Positions 1 to 7,393 are shown, counted from the stretch's first letter. The stretch: DNA of 64,000 nt from Dactylosporangium aurantiacum (GCF_000716715.1 NZ_JNYJ01000017.1:70596-134595), one strand, 5' to 3'. Numbers and translations are program-made. The notes: generated from the sequence alone by a model not told the origin.

Positions 1-1
1 G

Positions 2-532
2 TACCAGGCGATCGCCCACCACAACATCCACTTCGGGCGGGCCTGGCGGGAGACCTTCGACGAGGTCATCAACCAGGGGCGGCTGATGAGCGACCCGTCC
101 GTGCTGGTCACCAACCCCACGCACACGGACCCGTCGCTGGCGCCCGAGGGCCGCCAGACCTACTACGTGCTCGCGCCGACGCCGAACCTCACCGCCCCGC
201 TGCTGGACTGGCGCGGCTCGCTGAGCGGCACGTACCGCAGCGAGCTCATCGAGACGCTGGAGCAGCGGGGGTACATCGGCTTCGGCGACGCGATCGAGGT
301 CTCGCGGTTCATCACCCCGGCCGACTGGGCCGATCAGGGCATGGCCGCGGGCACGCCGTTCGCCGCCGCGCACACGCTGCGCCAGACCGGGCCCTTCCGG
401 CCGGGCAACCTCCACCCCACACTGTCCAATGTGGTCTTCGTCGGGTCGGGCACCCAGCCGGGTGTCGGCGTGCCGATGGTCCTCATCTCTGGCCGGTTGG
501 CAGCGCAGCGTATTACGGGAGTGACGTCGTGA
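2..532 (+). CDS. crtI: Phytoene desaturase-family protein, C-terminal part (5' end outside the window)
   Basis: The first 176 codons run open from the window edge in frame 2 and carry no start of their own. The C-terminal segment GSGTQPGVGVPMVLISGRLA is the conserved closing FAD-contact region of CrtI-type carotenoid desaturases, and HPTLSNVVFVG just before it is typical of the family. CrtI enzymes introduce double bonds into phytoene on the way to lycopene. The stop overlaps the next start as GTGA, so idi is translationally coupled. Another CrtI-like enzyme (for example a diapophytoene or carotene oxidoreductase) cannot be excluded without the N-terminus. Confidence 0.85.
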   Translation, partial: YQAIAHHNIHFGRAWRETFDEVINQGRLMSDPSVLVTNPTHTDPSLAPEGRQTYYVLAPTPNLTAPLLDWRGSLSGTYRSELIETLEQRGYIGFGDAIEVSRFITPADWADQGMAAGTPFAAAHTLRQTGPFRPGNLHPTLSNVVFVGSGTQPGVGVPMVLISGRLAAQRITGVTS

Positions 533-575
533 GTGGTCCGGAGGGCAGCGGAGGAGCCGCGAACCATGGGCTGAG
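529..575 (+). repeat. Dispersed start-junction repeat, copy A (in frame in idi)
   Basis: It begins GTGAGTGG and shares a 22-base identical core (GAGGAGCCGCGAACC followed by ATGGGCT) with two copies at 45878-45923 and 45967-46012 on the other strand. It sits exactly on the GTGA overlap between crtI and idi. TGAGT at its left edge recurs at 572-576, which looks like a short target duplication around a 42-base in-frame insert. Confidence 0.75.
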
Positions 576-1104
576 TTCTCGGGAACAGCAGCTGGTGGAG
601 CTGGTCGACACGGTCGGCGGCGCGGTGGGCGCGGCCACCGTCGACGAGGCGCACCGCGCGCCCGGGCAGCTGCACCGCGCCTTCTCCGTCATGCTCGTCG
701 ACGACGACGGCCGGGTGCTGCTGCAGCAGCGCGCGGCGGTGAAGACCAGGTTCGCCCTGCGCTGGGCCAACGCCTGCTGCGGGCACCCCGCCCCGGGCGA
801 GACGGTCACGGACGCGGCGCGCCGCAGGCTGGCCGAGGAGCTCGGTGTGACGACCGTGCCGTTGCGGGAGGTCGGCGTGTACGTCTACCAGGCCGCCGAC
901 CCGGCCACCGGGCGGGTCGAGTTCGAGTACGACCACGTGCTGGTCGGGTCGTTCACCGGCGCTTTCGCGGTTGACCCGGCCGAGGTGGCCGCGGTCGAGT
1001 GGGTCGCCGCCGACGGTCTCGCGGCGCGGCTGTCGCAGACGCCGGACCGGTACGCGCCCTGGCTGGCCGGGGTCGTCGCGGCCTGGCAGGGCTCCTCGGC
1101 ATGA
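529..1104 (+). CDS. idi: Isopentenyl-diphosphate delta-isomerase, type I
   Basis: This 191-residue Nudix-fold isomerase interconverts IPP and DMAPP and feeds the carotenoid pathway of its neighbours. Visible landmarks are NACCGHP with the expected catalytic Cys at about residue 84, a Nudix-like PGETVTDAARRRLAEELG, and EFEYDHVLVG with acidic residues around 131-133. The GTG start overlaps the crtI stop. Residues 1-14 (MSGPEGSGGAANHG) are encoded by a dispersed repeat that recurs at 45.9-46.0 kb; the natural start was probably the following LSSREQQ position, so the N-terminus looks extended in frame by an insertion. The 3' end overlaps the next gene by ATGA. Confidence 0.95.
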   Translation: MSGPEGSGGAANHGLSSREQQLVELVDTVGGAVGAATVDEAHRAPGQLHRAFSVMLVDDDGRVLLQQRAAVKTRFALRWANACCGHPAPGETVTDAARRRLAEELGVTTVPLREVGVYVYQAADPATGRVEFEYDHVLVGSFTGAFAVDPAEVAAVEWVAADGLAARLSQTPDRYAPWLAGVVAAWQGSSA

Positions 1105-2015
1105 CGGCCGCGGCGGCGTACTCGGCGGGCGCGGTGGCCCGGCGGCTCGGCGTCGCCGTCACCACCCTGCGGACCTGGCACCAGCGCTACGGGATGGGCC
1201 CGTCGCTGCACGAGCCGGGGCACCACCGCCGGTACACCGAACAGGACATCGAACGCCTCGAGGTGATGCAGCGGCTGATCGTCGAGGGTGTCGCGCCGAG
1301 TGAGGCCGCCCGCTGGGCGCTGCAGGACGCCCGCGTGCCGGGACTCTTCGGTCCCGCCTCCTCCGCGGTCGCGCCCGCGCCGGCGCCGTTCTCCTCGTCC
1401 AGCCCGGACCTGGTCGCGGCGGCGCGCGGGCTGCACCGGGCCGCGGTGCGCCTCGACGCGCCCGCCGTCCGGCAGCGGGTCGCCGCCGCCGTGCACGACC
1501 TCGGCGTCGTCGTCGCCTGGGACAACGTGCTGCGACCGGTGCTGAGCGCCATCGGCCAGCGGCACGCGGCCACCGGCGGCCTCGTGGAGGTCGAGCACCT
1601 GCTGTCCGGCTGCGTCTCAGCCGTCTTCGGCGCGGTGCCCCGTCCGGAGCCGACCCTGCCCGCCCAGATCCTGCTCGCCTGCGCCGACGAGGAGCAGCAC
1701 AGCCTGCCCCTGGAGGCGGTGGGCGCGGCGCTGGCCGCCTCCGGGGTCCCGACCCGCATGCTCGGCGCCCGGGTGCCGCCGTCGGCGCTGGCCGGCGCCG
1801 TGCGCCGGACCGGCCCCCTCGCGGTGCTCGTGTGGTCGCAGCTGCGGACCACCGGCGACCCGGGGCAGCTGGAGCCGATCCTCACGATGCCGCGCCGGCC
1901 GCTGGTCGTCGCCGCCGCCGGACCGGGCTGGGACGTCGCCGGTCTGCCCCCCGGGGTGTCGACGCCCGCGAACCTGACCGAGGCGCTGGTCATGCTGACC
2001 GCGGCCCTCGCCTGA
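1101..2015 (+). CDS. MerR-family regulator with cobalamin-binding domain (LitR/CarH-like)
   Basis: 304 residues; the start was chosen at the ATGA overlap with idi. Residues 5-70 form a MerR helix-turn-helix (AYSAGAVARRLGV, then HHRRYTEQDIERL). The remainder resembles the B12-binding light-sensor domains of CarH and LitR, which use adenosylcobalamin to repress carotenoid genes in the dark. The family's Wx9EH signature appears as H155-x9-E165-H166, so the EH pair is kept but the Trp position is His and the adjacent His is Ala. The lower-ligand motif is present as EQHSLPL with H200. Position at the end of the carotenoid operon supports control of crt genes. Whether it still senses light is uncertain. 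Confidence 0.8.
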   Translation: MTAAAAYSAGAVARRLGVAVTTLRTWHQRYGMGPSLHEPGHHRRYTEQDIERLEVMQRLIVEGVAPSEAARWALQDARVPGLFGPASSAVAPAPAPFSSSSPDLVAAARGLHRAAVRLDAPAVRQRVAAAVHDLGVVVAWDNVLRPVLSAIGQRHAATGGLVEVEHLLSGCVSAVFGAVPRPEPTLPAQILLACADEEQHSLPLEAVGAALAASGVPTRMLGARVPPSALAGAVRRTGPLAVLVWSQLRTTGDPGQLEPILTMPRRPLVVAAAGPGWDVAGLPPGVSTPANLTEALVMLTAALA

Positions 2016-2163
2016 GAGAAATGCTGCCTCCTTCTGCGTAAAAGTCCCTTGTCGAGGTACTCCCGGCTTCGTGCCATGGGCTGAACGCCGGAGGGTTACC
2101 GGGGCGTCTGGTGATTAGCGTGTGCCTTCGCACGCCGCACCCCTTCGATCACCGGAGCCCACG
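2016..2163 (+). promoter_or_regulatory. Leader region of the polysaccharide deacetylase
   Basis: A 148-base gap with several G+C-rich partly self-complementary stretches (about 2065-2110), an AT-richer patch at 2105-2120 and a GGAG Shine-Dalgarno at about 2151-2155. It probably holds the promoter and an untranslated leader. I cannot assign it to a named riboswitch class. Confidence 0.3.
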
Positions 2164-3045
2164 ATGACCCGCACCCGACTCGCCCTAGGAGCGCTGATCA
2201 GCGCCGCCGCACTGGCCCTCGCCGGCTGCGGCGTCAGTGAAGCGCCCACGGCGTCGTGGCACGGGGCTGCGGCACAGTCCGGCCTCGCCGACGGCGGCCA
2301 GGGCGGCGGCGCCCAGGCCCACCCGATCAGCGACTCCACCGCGCAGGCCGGCAAGCCCAGCGCCTCCGCATCGGCCGCCCCGTCCGCGTCGGCCTCCGCC
2401 GCCGCGTCGCCGTCGGCCTCGGCGCCCGCCTCAGCCTCGTCCGACGGCATCATGCGGCAGACCGGCGGCGCGCAGGTCGCTCTCACCTTCGACGACGGCC
2501 CGAGCGCCGACACCCCGAAGCTGCTCGCCATGCTGCGCCAGCAGAACATCAAGGCCACGTTCTGCGTGGTCGGCGTCGCCGTGCAGGAGTTCCCCCAGTA
2601 CGTGCAGGAGATCGTCAAGGACGGTCACACCCTGTGCAACCACACCTGGAAGCACGACGAGAAGCTCGGCAAGAAGTCCGCCGACACCATCCGCGCCGAC
2701 CTCCAGCGCACCAACGACGAGATCCGCAAGGCCGTCCCCGACGCGCAGATCAAGTACTTCCGCCACCCCGGCGGCAACTTCACCCCCACCGCCGTGCAGG
2801 TCGCCCGCGAGCTGGGCATGATCTCCCTGGGCTGGACCGTCGACCCGTCGGACTGGAACACCCAGAAGTGGAAGGGCGACCAGATGACCCAGCACATCAT
2901 CGCCACCGTCCGGAACAACACCAGGCCCGGCGGCGTCATCCTGTCCCACGACGGCGGCGGCGACCGCAGCGCCACCCTCGCCGCCTACAAGACCCTCCTG
3001 CCCGAGCTCAAGCAGAAGTACACCCTGATCGCACTGCCCAACTGA
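2164..3045 (+). CDS. Lipoprotein polysaccharide deacetylase (NodB domain, CE4)
   Basis: 293 residues. The N-terminus is a signal peptide with lipobox LALAGC, followed by an Ala/Ser-rich linker to about residue 95 and then a complete NodB domain. Motifs are in order: TFDDGP (T108-P113), HTWKH, RHPGGN, DPSDW and LSHDGG. These supply the catalytic Asp, the two metal His and the usual Arg-Pro motif, although here it reads RHPGG. Such enzymes remove acetyl groups from peptidoglycan or other cell-surface GlcNAc polymers outside the membrane. An upstream in-frame GTG at 2122 exists, but ATG 2164 has the ribosome-binding site and a proper signal peptide. Confidence 0.9.
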   Translation: MTRTRLALGALISAAALALAGCGVSEAPTASWHGAAAQSGLADGGQGGGAQAHPISDSTAQAGKPSASASAAPSASASAAASPSASAPASASSDGIMRQTGGAQVALTFDDGPSADTPKLLAMLRQQNIKATFCVVGVAVQEFPQYVQEIVKDGHTLCNHTWKHDEKLGKKSADTIRADLQRTNDEIRKAVPDAQIKYFRHPGGNFTPTAVQVARELGMISLGWTVDPSDWNTQKWKGDQMTQHIIATVRNNTRPGGVILSHDGGGDRSATLAAYKTLLPELKQKYTLIALPN

Positions 3046-3177
3046 GGGCCCCGTCAGACCACGACGGATACCCATTTGGCGATCGCGGAAGGGGTCACGT
3101 ATGCTCTGAAAGCCTCCGGCGGGGCCGGATGGGAGCAACACCGCACAAGTCGTAGAGTATGCGATGATTGCGGGGCC

Positions 3178-3250
3178 GCCCTCATCGTCTAGCGGCCCAG
3201 GACGCCGCCCTTTCAAGGCGGTAGCACGGGTTCGAATCCCGTTGGGGGCA
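3178..3250 (+). tRNA. tRNA-Glu (UUC)
   Basis: A cloverleaf is visible. The acceptor GCCCTCA pairs with TGGGGGC (one G-U). The anticodon loop reads CTTTCAA, giving anticodon TTC, and the T arm is ACGGG-TTCGAAT-CCCGT. CCA is not encoded. It is the first of three clustered tRNAs. Confidence 0.95.
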
Positions 3251-3281
3251 CGACCGGGTTCGCCCGGAGCAGTTTGAGCAA

Positions 3282-3355
3282 GGTCCTGTGGAGCAGTTGG
3301 AGTGCTCGCCGCCCTGTCAAGGCGGAGGTCGCGGGTTCAAGTCCCGTCAGGACCG
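3282..3355 (+). tRNA. tRNA-Asp (GUC)
   Basis: The acceptor GGTCCTG pairs perfectly with CAGGACC, the anticodon loop CTGTCAA gives GTC, and the discriminator is G as expected for Asp. It lies 31 bases after tRNA-Glu. Confidence 0.95.
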
Positions 3356-3368
3356 CAAGGCCCATCTT

Positions 3369-3442
3369 GGGCAGGTAGCTCAGTCGGTACGAGCGTCCGC
3401 CTGAAAAGCGGAAGGTCGGCGGTTCGACCCCGCCCCTGCCCA
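3369..3442 (+). tRNA. tRNA-Phe (GAA)
   Basis: The acceptor GGGCAGG pairs with CCTGCCC, and the anticodon loop CTGAAAA gives GAA. Its 3' half, from the anticodon loop onward, is duplicated at 4792-4834. This makes the gene the likely attachment site of a former integrative element. Confidence 0.95.
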
Positions 3443-3503
3443 CAAAGCTCTTCGCCGGGCTTTACAGACCCCGACCAGCGGAAACGCCGGTCGGGGTCTT
3501 TGT
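3400..3503 (+). repeat. Attachment-like direct repeat, left copy (tRNA-Phe 3' half plus terminator)
   Basis: About 104 bases are repeated at 4792-4895 with only three differences (G/T at 3418, C/T at 3485, C/A at 3488). The shared stretch begins inside the anticodon stem and ends in the terminator T-run. A 3'-tRNA direct repeat bracketing foreign genes is the usual footprint of tyrosine-recombinase integration. Confidence 0.8.
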
Positions 3504-3505
3504 TT
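3466..3505 (+). terminator. Terminator of the tRNA cluster
   Basis: An 11-bp perfect stem AGACCCCGACC/GGTCGGGGTCT (3466-3476 with 3489-3499) is followed by TTTGTTT. It is a strong rho-independent terminator and is duplicated downstream. Confidence 0.9.
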
Positions 3506-3543
3506 GTCGGGTCGACCACAAAGATCAAAATGTAGCAACAGCG

Positions 3544-3947
3544 GCTATCTTGACGGCGGACGGTCGGCAGGCGCTTGCTGCCGACGTCCACACGCAGCAG
3601 GATCGGCTGGTGACTGAGGCGCCTGACATCGAGACCGCGTGACGGTATCTGCTCGAACGGACGCCAGGCACCAGGCAAGGCGATGAGTTGATCGTTCGGG
3701 CGGCATCTGCCCAGCCGCGGCTGCGTGCGCTCTACCCGTTTCCGACACATGGCACGCTGAAGTTCCTCTCCGACGGCCCTCCTGGGGTCCGGACAGCGAC
3801 CAACTGCCGTTTCTCGTCTGTGGACTCGAGACCTATCAGGTCTATGCGTCGGGCTATGCCACGCTGCTCGGGGAGACGACAAGCCCCGAGCAGGCGGCCG
3901 CCTTGCTGGCTGCCCATCTCCCACCACCTGACGATTCAAGCAGTTGA
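3544..3947 (+). pseudogene. Decayed DUF6193-like gene
   Basis: The frame starting at 3544 reads AILTADGRQALAADVHTQQD and meets a TGA at 3640-3642, exactly where relatives would have Trp (ETA-stop-RYLLERTP). It then continues through RAASAQPRLRALYPFPTHGT. Near 3780-3795 the reading shifts to frame 3 and finishes with YQVYASGYATLLGETTSPEQ and a stop at 3945-3947. The pattern (PRLRALYPF..H.TL, then a glycine turn, then an EAxALxAAHLP tail) resembles DUF6193 proteins, from memory of the family. One nonsense change plus one frameshift argue that it is dead. It lies inside the tRNA-Phe-bounded island. Confidence 0.55.
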
Positions 3948-3983
3948 GGTGGTAACCGCCACGGGTCGCCAGGGCGCTAGTCG

Positions 3984-4001
3984 GTATAGTTTTCGCTATA
4001 C
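3984..4001 (+). promoter_or_regulatory. Operator/promoter of the toxin-antitoxin pair
   Basis: The perfect inverted repeat GTATAG-TTTTCG-CTATAC includes a -10-like TATACT at 3997-4002. The toxin GTG lies six bases further on, so the mRNA is probably leaderless. The palindrome overlapping the promoter is the expected binding site for the antitoxin or toxin-antitoxin complex. Confidence 0.65.
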
Positions 4002-4008
4002 TTTCTCC

Positions 4009-4374
4009 GTGGCCACATCGGAGTGGGGTATCTACGTCGTCAACGAGGTCCGCACCTGGATCTTCTCTCTGGAACCGGCAGCCAAAGCGCGGGTTGTCCA
4101 GGCGATCGACGCACTCGCCGAAAGTGGACCGGGCCTCGGTCGGCCCCTCGTCGACACCATCACCCACTCGTCGCTGGCGAACCTCAAAGAGCTACGACCG
4201 GGCACCATGCGAATCCTCTTCGTCTTCGATCCTTGGCGATCCAGCATCCTGCTCGTCGCCGGCGACAAGGCAGCGCAATGGGAAGGCTGGTATCGAGAGG
4301 CGATACCGCTGGCGGAGCAGCGTTACGAGATCTACTTGAAAGAACGGGCACAGGAAGAGGGGGGCCAGCAATGA
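4009..4374 (+). CDS. RelE/HigB-superfamily toxin (Gp49-like)
   Basis: 121 residues. The pattern WIFSLEPAAKARVVQAIDAL, then LKELRPGTMRILFVFDP and a LLVAGDKAAQWEGWY tail, matches the HigB/phage Gp49-like mRNA interferase fold, with Arg and Lys residues in the expected RILF and GDK positions. Such toxins cleave mRNA on the ribosome when the antitoxin is lost. GTG 4009 was chosen because a clean -10 box ends just before it. Its stop overlaps the antitoxin start (ATGA), and toxin-first order is typical of HigBA. It is the intact cargo of the tRNA-Phe island. Confidence 0.85.
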   Translation: MATSEWGIYVVNEVRTWIFSLEPAAKARVVQAIDALAESGPGLGRPLVDTITHSSLANLKELRPGTMRILFVFDPWRSSILLVAGDKAAQWEGWYREAIPLAEQRYEIYLKERAQEEGGQQ

Positions 4375-4688
4375 GCAGCTACGTGCGCTGGAGCGACATC
4401 CGAGGCGAACTCGTGGAGCAGGCGGGCGGCGAGGAAGCTGTCGCGGCCGGAAAGCAGGAGTTGCTGGCCGAGGTCACCGGTCACCGCCTCGCCGAAGCGC
4501 GCCGCGGTCGTGGCCTCACTCAGCAGCAGGTCGCCGACCGCATGGGAGTCACCAAAGGCCGGGTCTCCCAGATCGAGCAAGGCAAGGTCTCGGGTCAAGA
4601 GGTTCTCGCCCGCTACGCCGTTGCTCTGGGTGGTCGCCTCCACCAGGCCATCTACTTCGACGACGGAGACATCACCGCCATTGCCTGA
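4371..4688 (+). CDS. XRE-family antitoxin
   Basis: 105 residues, start overlapping the toxin stop. Residues about 38-75 form a Cro/C1 helix-turn-helix (RRGRGLTQQQVADRMGVTKG, then RVSQIEQG). The C-terminus YFDDGDITAIA is acidic and short. It should neutralise the preceding toxin and repress the operon through the palindrome at 3984-4001. Confidence 0.85.
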   Translation: MSSYVRWSDIRGELVEQAGGEEAVAAGKQELLAEVTGHRLAEARRGRGLTQQQVADRMGVTKGRVSQIEQGKVSGQEVLARYAVALGGRLHQAIYFDDGDITAIA

Positions 4689-4791
4689 TCGCAGAGTCGT
4701 GTAGCAACGGCGGCGAACATGTCCGGGTTGCTGGAGATAGCGCGACACGCGTTGGCTTGGCGTTCGAGTCTTCCATGCAGAGCCGCCGACA

Positions 4792-4895
4792 CCTGAAAAG
4801 CGGAAGGTCTGCGGTTCGACCCCGCCCCTGCCCACAAAGCTCTTCGCCGGGCTTTACAGACCCCGACCAGCGGAAATGCAGGTCGGGGTCTTTGT
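4792..4895 (+). repeat. Attachment-like direct repeat, right copy (tRNA-Phe remnant plus terminator)
   Basis: This is the second copy of the 104-base repeat at 3400-3503. It contains the anticodon-loop-to-acceptor half of tRNA-Phe (CTGAAAAGCGG through CCTGCCCA) but no 5' half, so it is not a functional tRNA. The terminator stem GACCCCGACC/GGTCGGGGTC is kept (about 4859-4890). Everything between the copies, 3504-4791, is the presumed inserted segment. Confidence 0.75.
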
Positions 4896-5060
4896 ATCTC
4901 ACCGCCTGTCCGAAGATCGTTATGTGGCAGTGGCAGGTCGCCAGGCAGCGGACGGTCATGCCCTGACCCTTGACTGATCGTGAACCCACGCGATCAGGCC
5001 GCCGGCCGACGTACCACGCGTGGGACACTGGCGGGGCAGCTACCGGGAGGTGAAACCAGC

Positions 5061-5618
5061 GTGAGCATCGCCGCACTCGACCAGCACCACGGGCCGTGGA
5101 CCGAAGATGACTACTTCGCGCTCGGTGAGACGACAAATCGCTTCGAACTGATCGATGGGAGCTTGTTGATGAGCCCGGCGCCCACCCCGCGCCACCAGCA
5201 CCTCTCCCGGCGTTTGGCCAACGCGCTGGAGCCCGGGGCGTCGGCGGTTGACCTATGGACGTTCGAGGCGGTGAACCTGCGACTTCAGACCGACCGGATC
5301 GTGATTCCGGATCTGGCGGTCACCGACACCGACGAGCCGACCACGTTCGAGGCGTCAGACGTGACCCTGGTCGGCGAGGTGGTCTCCCCCAAAAACGCCG
5401 CCGCCGACCGGCTGGTGAAGATGCATCTCTACGCCGCTGCCCGGATCGGTTGGTACCTCCTGGCCGAACGCGACGAGGAAGTCCAGGTCACACTCCGACT
5501 GCTGCGGCTCGACGGCGGCCACTACGTCGAACACGCGGTCGCCAAGCACGGCGAGGTCCTCTCGTCCGATGTGCCGTTCGCCATTGAGATCGACACCCGG
5601 GACCTGATGCGCCGCTGA
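5061..5618 (+). CDS. Uma2-family (DUF820) putative restriction-endonuclease-fold protein
   Basis: 185 residues. GTG 5061 follows a good GGGAGGTG site; an in-frame ATG-less extension upstream was dropped. The order [20 protein letters not shown], then VIPDLAVTD, then [20 protein letters not shown], then WYLLAE is the Uma2 pattern, with the Asp, Glu and Lys of a PD-(D/E)XK nuclease core in sequence. The family is very common in actinobacteria and its role is unknown. It stands alone just outside the tRNA-Phe island. Confidence 0.85.
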   Translation: MSIAALDQHHGPWTEDDYFALGETTNRFELIDGSLLMSPAPTPRHQHLSRRLANALEPGASAVDLWTFEAVNLRLQTDRIVIPDLAVTDTDEPTTFEASDVTLVGEVVSPKNAAADRLVKMHLYAAARIGWYLLAERDEEVQVTLRLLRLDGGHYVEHAVAKHGEVLSSDVPFAIEIDTRDLMRR

Positions 5619-5740
5619 GCGTGACGGCAGATTCACACGGGACCCCGGGCGGCAGGGCGCGGCAGACGAGCGCGGCGCCAGCCGAGTTGAGCCGAGACCT
5701 GGACCCGAACCTCCGCGCCGTCCTAACGGCGGGGTCTGCG

Positions 5741-6778
5741 CTACCTCGCCACGTCAGGCTGATCCGGCACCGCCCGGCGCGGGCGGGCCCCGAGTGCCAG
5801 CACGACGACGACCGCTGCGAGGGGCAGCCCAGCGGCGGCAAATGGGCTCAGGTCGAGATCGTAGACGTAGCCGTTGTACGCGGCCGGGCTCGGCTGCACG
5901 GTGCTGTGCGCCAGCCCGGAGACGGCTCGCCAGGCGAGGTAGTAGACGCCGATCGACGGTAGCGCGAGCAGCAGCCAGGCCACGCCCGCCAGGTTGCCGA
6001 TCGCGGCCCGCTGCCAAGGCGGAATCCGGCGCAGCCGGTACCCGAGCCGGGCCACGAGCAGCCAGCCGCCGACCAGGCCGAGCGCCGCGCCGAGCAGTGT
6101 CAGCGGCAGGACCGGTGCGGGCTCGGCGGGCACGACGAGCAGCGTGAGCTCGTCGCCGCCGTCCCGCGACGCCACGACGGAGACGTCGATCAGGATCCCG
6201 GCACGCTCCGCGAACAGATCCGTCGTCCCAGCGGTGCGGGTCGTGTCGCCTCTCGCGTCCAGGTAGGTGACCTCAGTCGTCCCGGTTACCGCCGGGTGGA
6301 CCCGCCAGCCCGCCGCCTCGAGCCGGGCCGCGCTCTGCTCGGCCGACCACGGGACGTTCGCCGCCACCAGTCCGGTCATGATCTGGTACCGCAGTCCGTA
6401 TGCCTCCGGCTGCCGCGACACGTCGATCCGGGTGGGCCTGCCCGCTGGCAGCCCGGCGATCTCGACGACGGCCGCGTCGGCGGGCGGCGCCGGCCGCGTG
6501 ACCCAGCCGACCGCCGACCCGGCGGCGGCGCCGAGCGCCCCGGCGGTGAGCGCGGTCAACACCGCGGCGAGCATCATGAGCCGCCCGACCGGCAGCCGGA
6601 ACCGCTGCCGCAGCCCGCCCAGCAGCAGGTCCCGGACCTCCCCGGCGGTCGGCCGCTCCTTCCCGGGCCCGGCGGCATCCATGAGCGTGGTGACAATCTC
6701 GGTCCCGTACTCGCGGCGGTAGGCGCCCGGATAGGCCAGCATCAGCCGCCCGTACCGGCGGCGCAGCGCGTGGCTCAT
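5741..6778 (-). CDS. PadR-linked membrane protein, function unknown
   Basis: 345 residues. The N-terminal 60 residues (RYGRLMLAYPGAYRREYGTE, then EVRDLLLGGLRQR) form the cytoplasmic segment often found in membrane proteins paired with PadR repressors. After it come one transmembrane helix near residues 65-92, a long extracytoplasmic part, and three or four further helices in the last 130 residues (LLGAALGLVGGWLL; LAGVAWLLLALPSIGVYYLA; LAAVVVVLALGA). The start overlaps the PadR stop (ATGA), so the two are one operon. It is probably a target or sensor partner of that regulator. No enzymatic motif was seen. Confidence 0.75.
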   Translation of the reverse strand: MSHALRRRYGRLMLAYPGAYRREYGTEIVTTLMDAAGPGKERPTAGEVRDLLLGGLRQRFRLPVGRLMMLAAVLTALTAGALGAAAGSAVGWVTRPAPPADAAVVEIAGLPAGRPTRIDVSRQPEAYGLRYQIMTGLVAANVPWSAEQSAARLEAAGWRVHPAVTGTTEVTYLDARGDTTRTAGTTDLFAERAGILIDVSVVASRDGGDELTLLVVPAEPAPVLPLTLLGAALGLVGGWLLVARLGYRLRRIPPWQRAAIGNLAGVAWLLLALPSIGVYYLAWRAVSGLAHSTVQPSPAAYNGYVYDLDLSPFAAAGLPLAAVVVVLALGARPRRAVPDQPDVAR

Positions 6779-7113
6779 GCGGTCGCCGCGCTGGGGTAGC
6801 CCCGCCGCCGTAGCCGCGTGACCGCGGCGGAGGCGTGCCGCCGCAGGCGCTCCGCCTCGGCGGCGAGTGCGGCGGCGCCGTCGTCCGTCAGCCGGTAGTA
6901 CCGGCGCAGCCGCCCGTCCACGGCCTCCTCCCGGTCGACGGCAATGAGCCCCTGCTCGGCGAGCCGGTCGAGCGCCCCGTAGAGCGTCCCCGCCCCGAGC
7001 GCTACCTCTCCGTGGGACAGCTCGCCGACCTCCTGCATGAGCCCGTAGCCGTGTAACGCCCCGGGCGCGAGGGCGGTCAGGATGAGGAACGTGGGTTCCC
7101 GCATGGCAGCCAT
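6775..7113 (-). CDS. PadR-family transcriptional repressor
   Basis: 112 residues. The winged-helix pattern FLILTALAPGALHGYGLMQE, then ALGAGTLYGALDRLAEQGLI, then RRYYRLTDDGAAAL is typical of PadR, followed by a short C-terminal dimer helix. A longer frame begins at 7149 but would start inside the 38-base palindrome. ATG 7113 has an AAGG site eight bases upstream and leaves the operator outside the gene. It likely represses itself and the membrane gene downstream. Confidence 0.9.
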   Translation of the reverse strand: MAAMREPTFLILTALAPGALHGYGLMQEVGELSHGEVALGAGTLYGALDRLAEQGLIAVDREEAVDGRLRRYYRLTDDGAAALAAEAERLRRHASAAVTRLRRRGYPSAATA

Positions 7114-7119
7114 GTCGTT

Positions 7120-7159
7120 GACCTTACGGTTACCGATGCATATCGGCAACCGTAAGGTC
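7120..7159 (-). promoter_or_regulatory. Large palindromic operator upstream of padR
   Basis: Left arm CCTTACGGTTACCGAT (7122-7137) and right arm ATCGGCAACCGTAAGG (7142-7157) differ at one position and are separated by GCAT; outer A/T and G/C pairs extend the symmetry to about 40 bases. It lies just before the PadR start and is the obvious autoregulatory site. Confidence 0.75.
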
Positions 7160-7200
7160 TTGCCGGTGGAGGGCTGGACCGTGGGGTCGCGGCGCTTCCG

Positions 7201-7252
7201 TTCGGGTTCGGGTTCGGGTTCGGGTTCGGGTTCGGGTTCGGGTTCGGGTTCG
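7201..7252 (+). repeat. Hexanucleotide tandem repeat (TTCGGG), about 8.7 copies
   Basis: Eight perfect TTCGGG units plus TTCG. It is non-coding here and lies between the padR operator and the next gene on the plus strand. A perfect hexamer run can change length by slippage and could alter spacing in the upstream region of either gene. Confidence 0.95.
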
Positions 7253-7393
7253 TCAAGATCGTTATGTTGCGGTAGGCGCTCATCCAGCTTCCGGACCGGT
7301 CTGCCGCTTCTCGCCAGGGACCGTCGTCACGGTTCGCGACGGGGACGTCACGGAGGCCGGGAAGTGTCGGACCCTCGTCGTAGCGTGCCGGGC

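Noticed and set aside
2016..2163. Riboswitch (for example the cyclic di-AMP type often found before cell-wall hydrolase genes)
   Set aside because: The leader has G-rich paired stretches, but I could not match the conserved cores of that class with confidence. A covariance-model search would decide.
4792..4834. A second complete tRNA-Phe
   Set aside because: Only the 3' half is present; the acceptor 5' strand and D arm are missing, so it is a remnant of the att-like duplication.
5621..5962. 113-codon plus-strand frame right after the Uma2 gene
   Set aside because: It runs antiparallel into the PadR-linked membrane gene, and its composition is Arg/Pro/Gly-rich with no conserved look. Likely a shadow.
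7077..7283. Minus-strand Asn-Pro repeat peptide at the hexanucleotide run
   Set aside because: It is simply the translation of the TTCGGG repeat and crosses the PadR operator.
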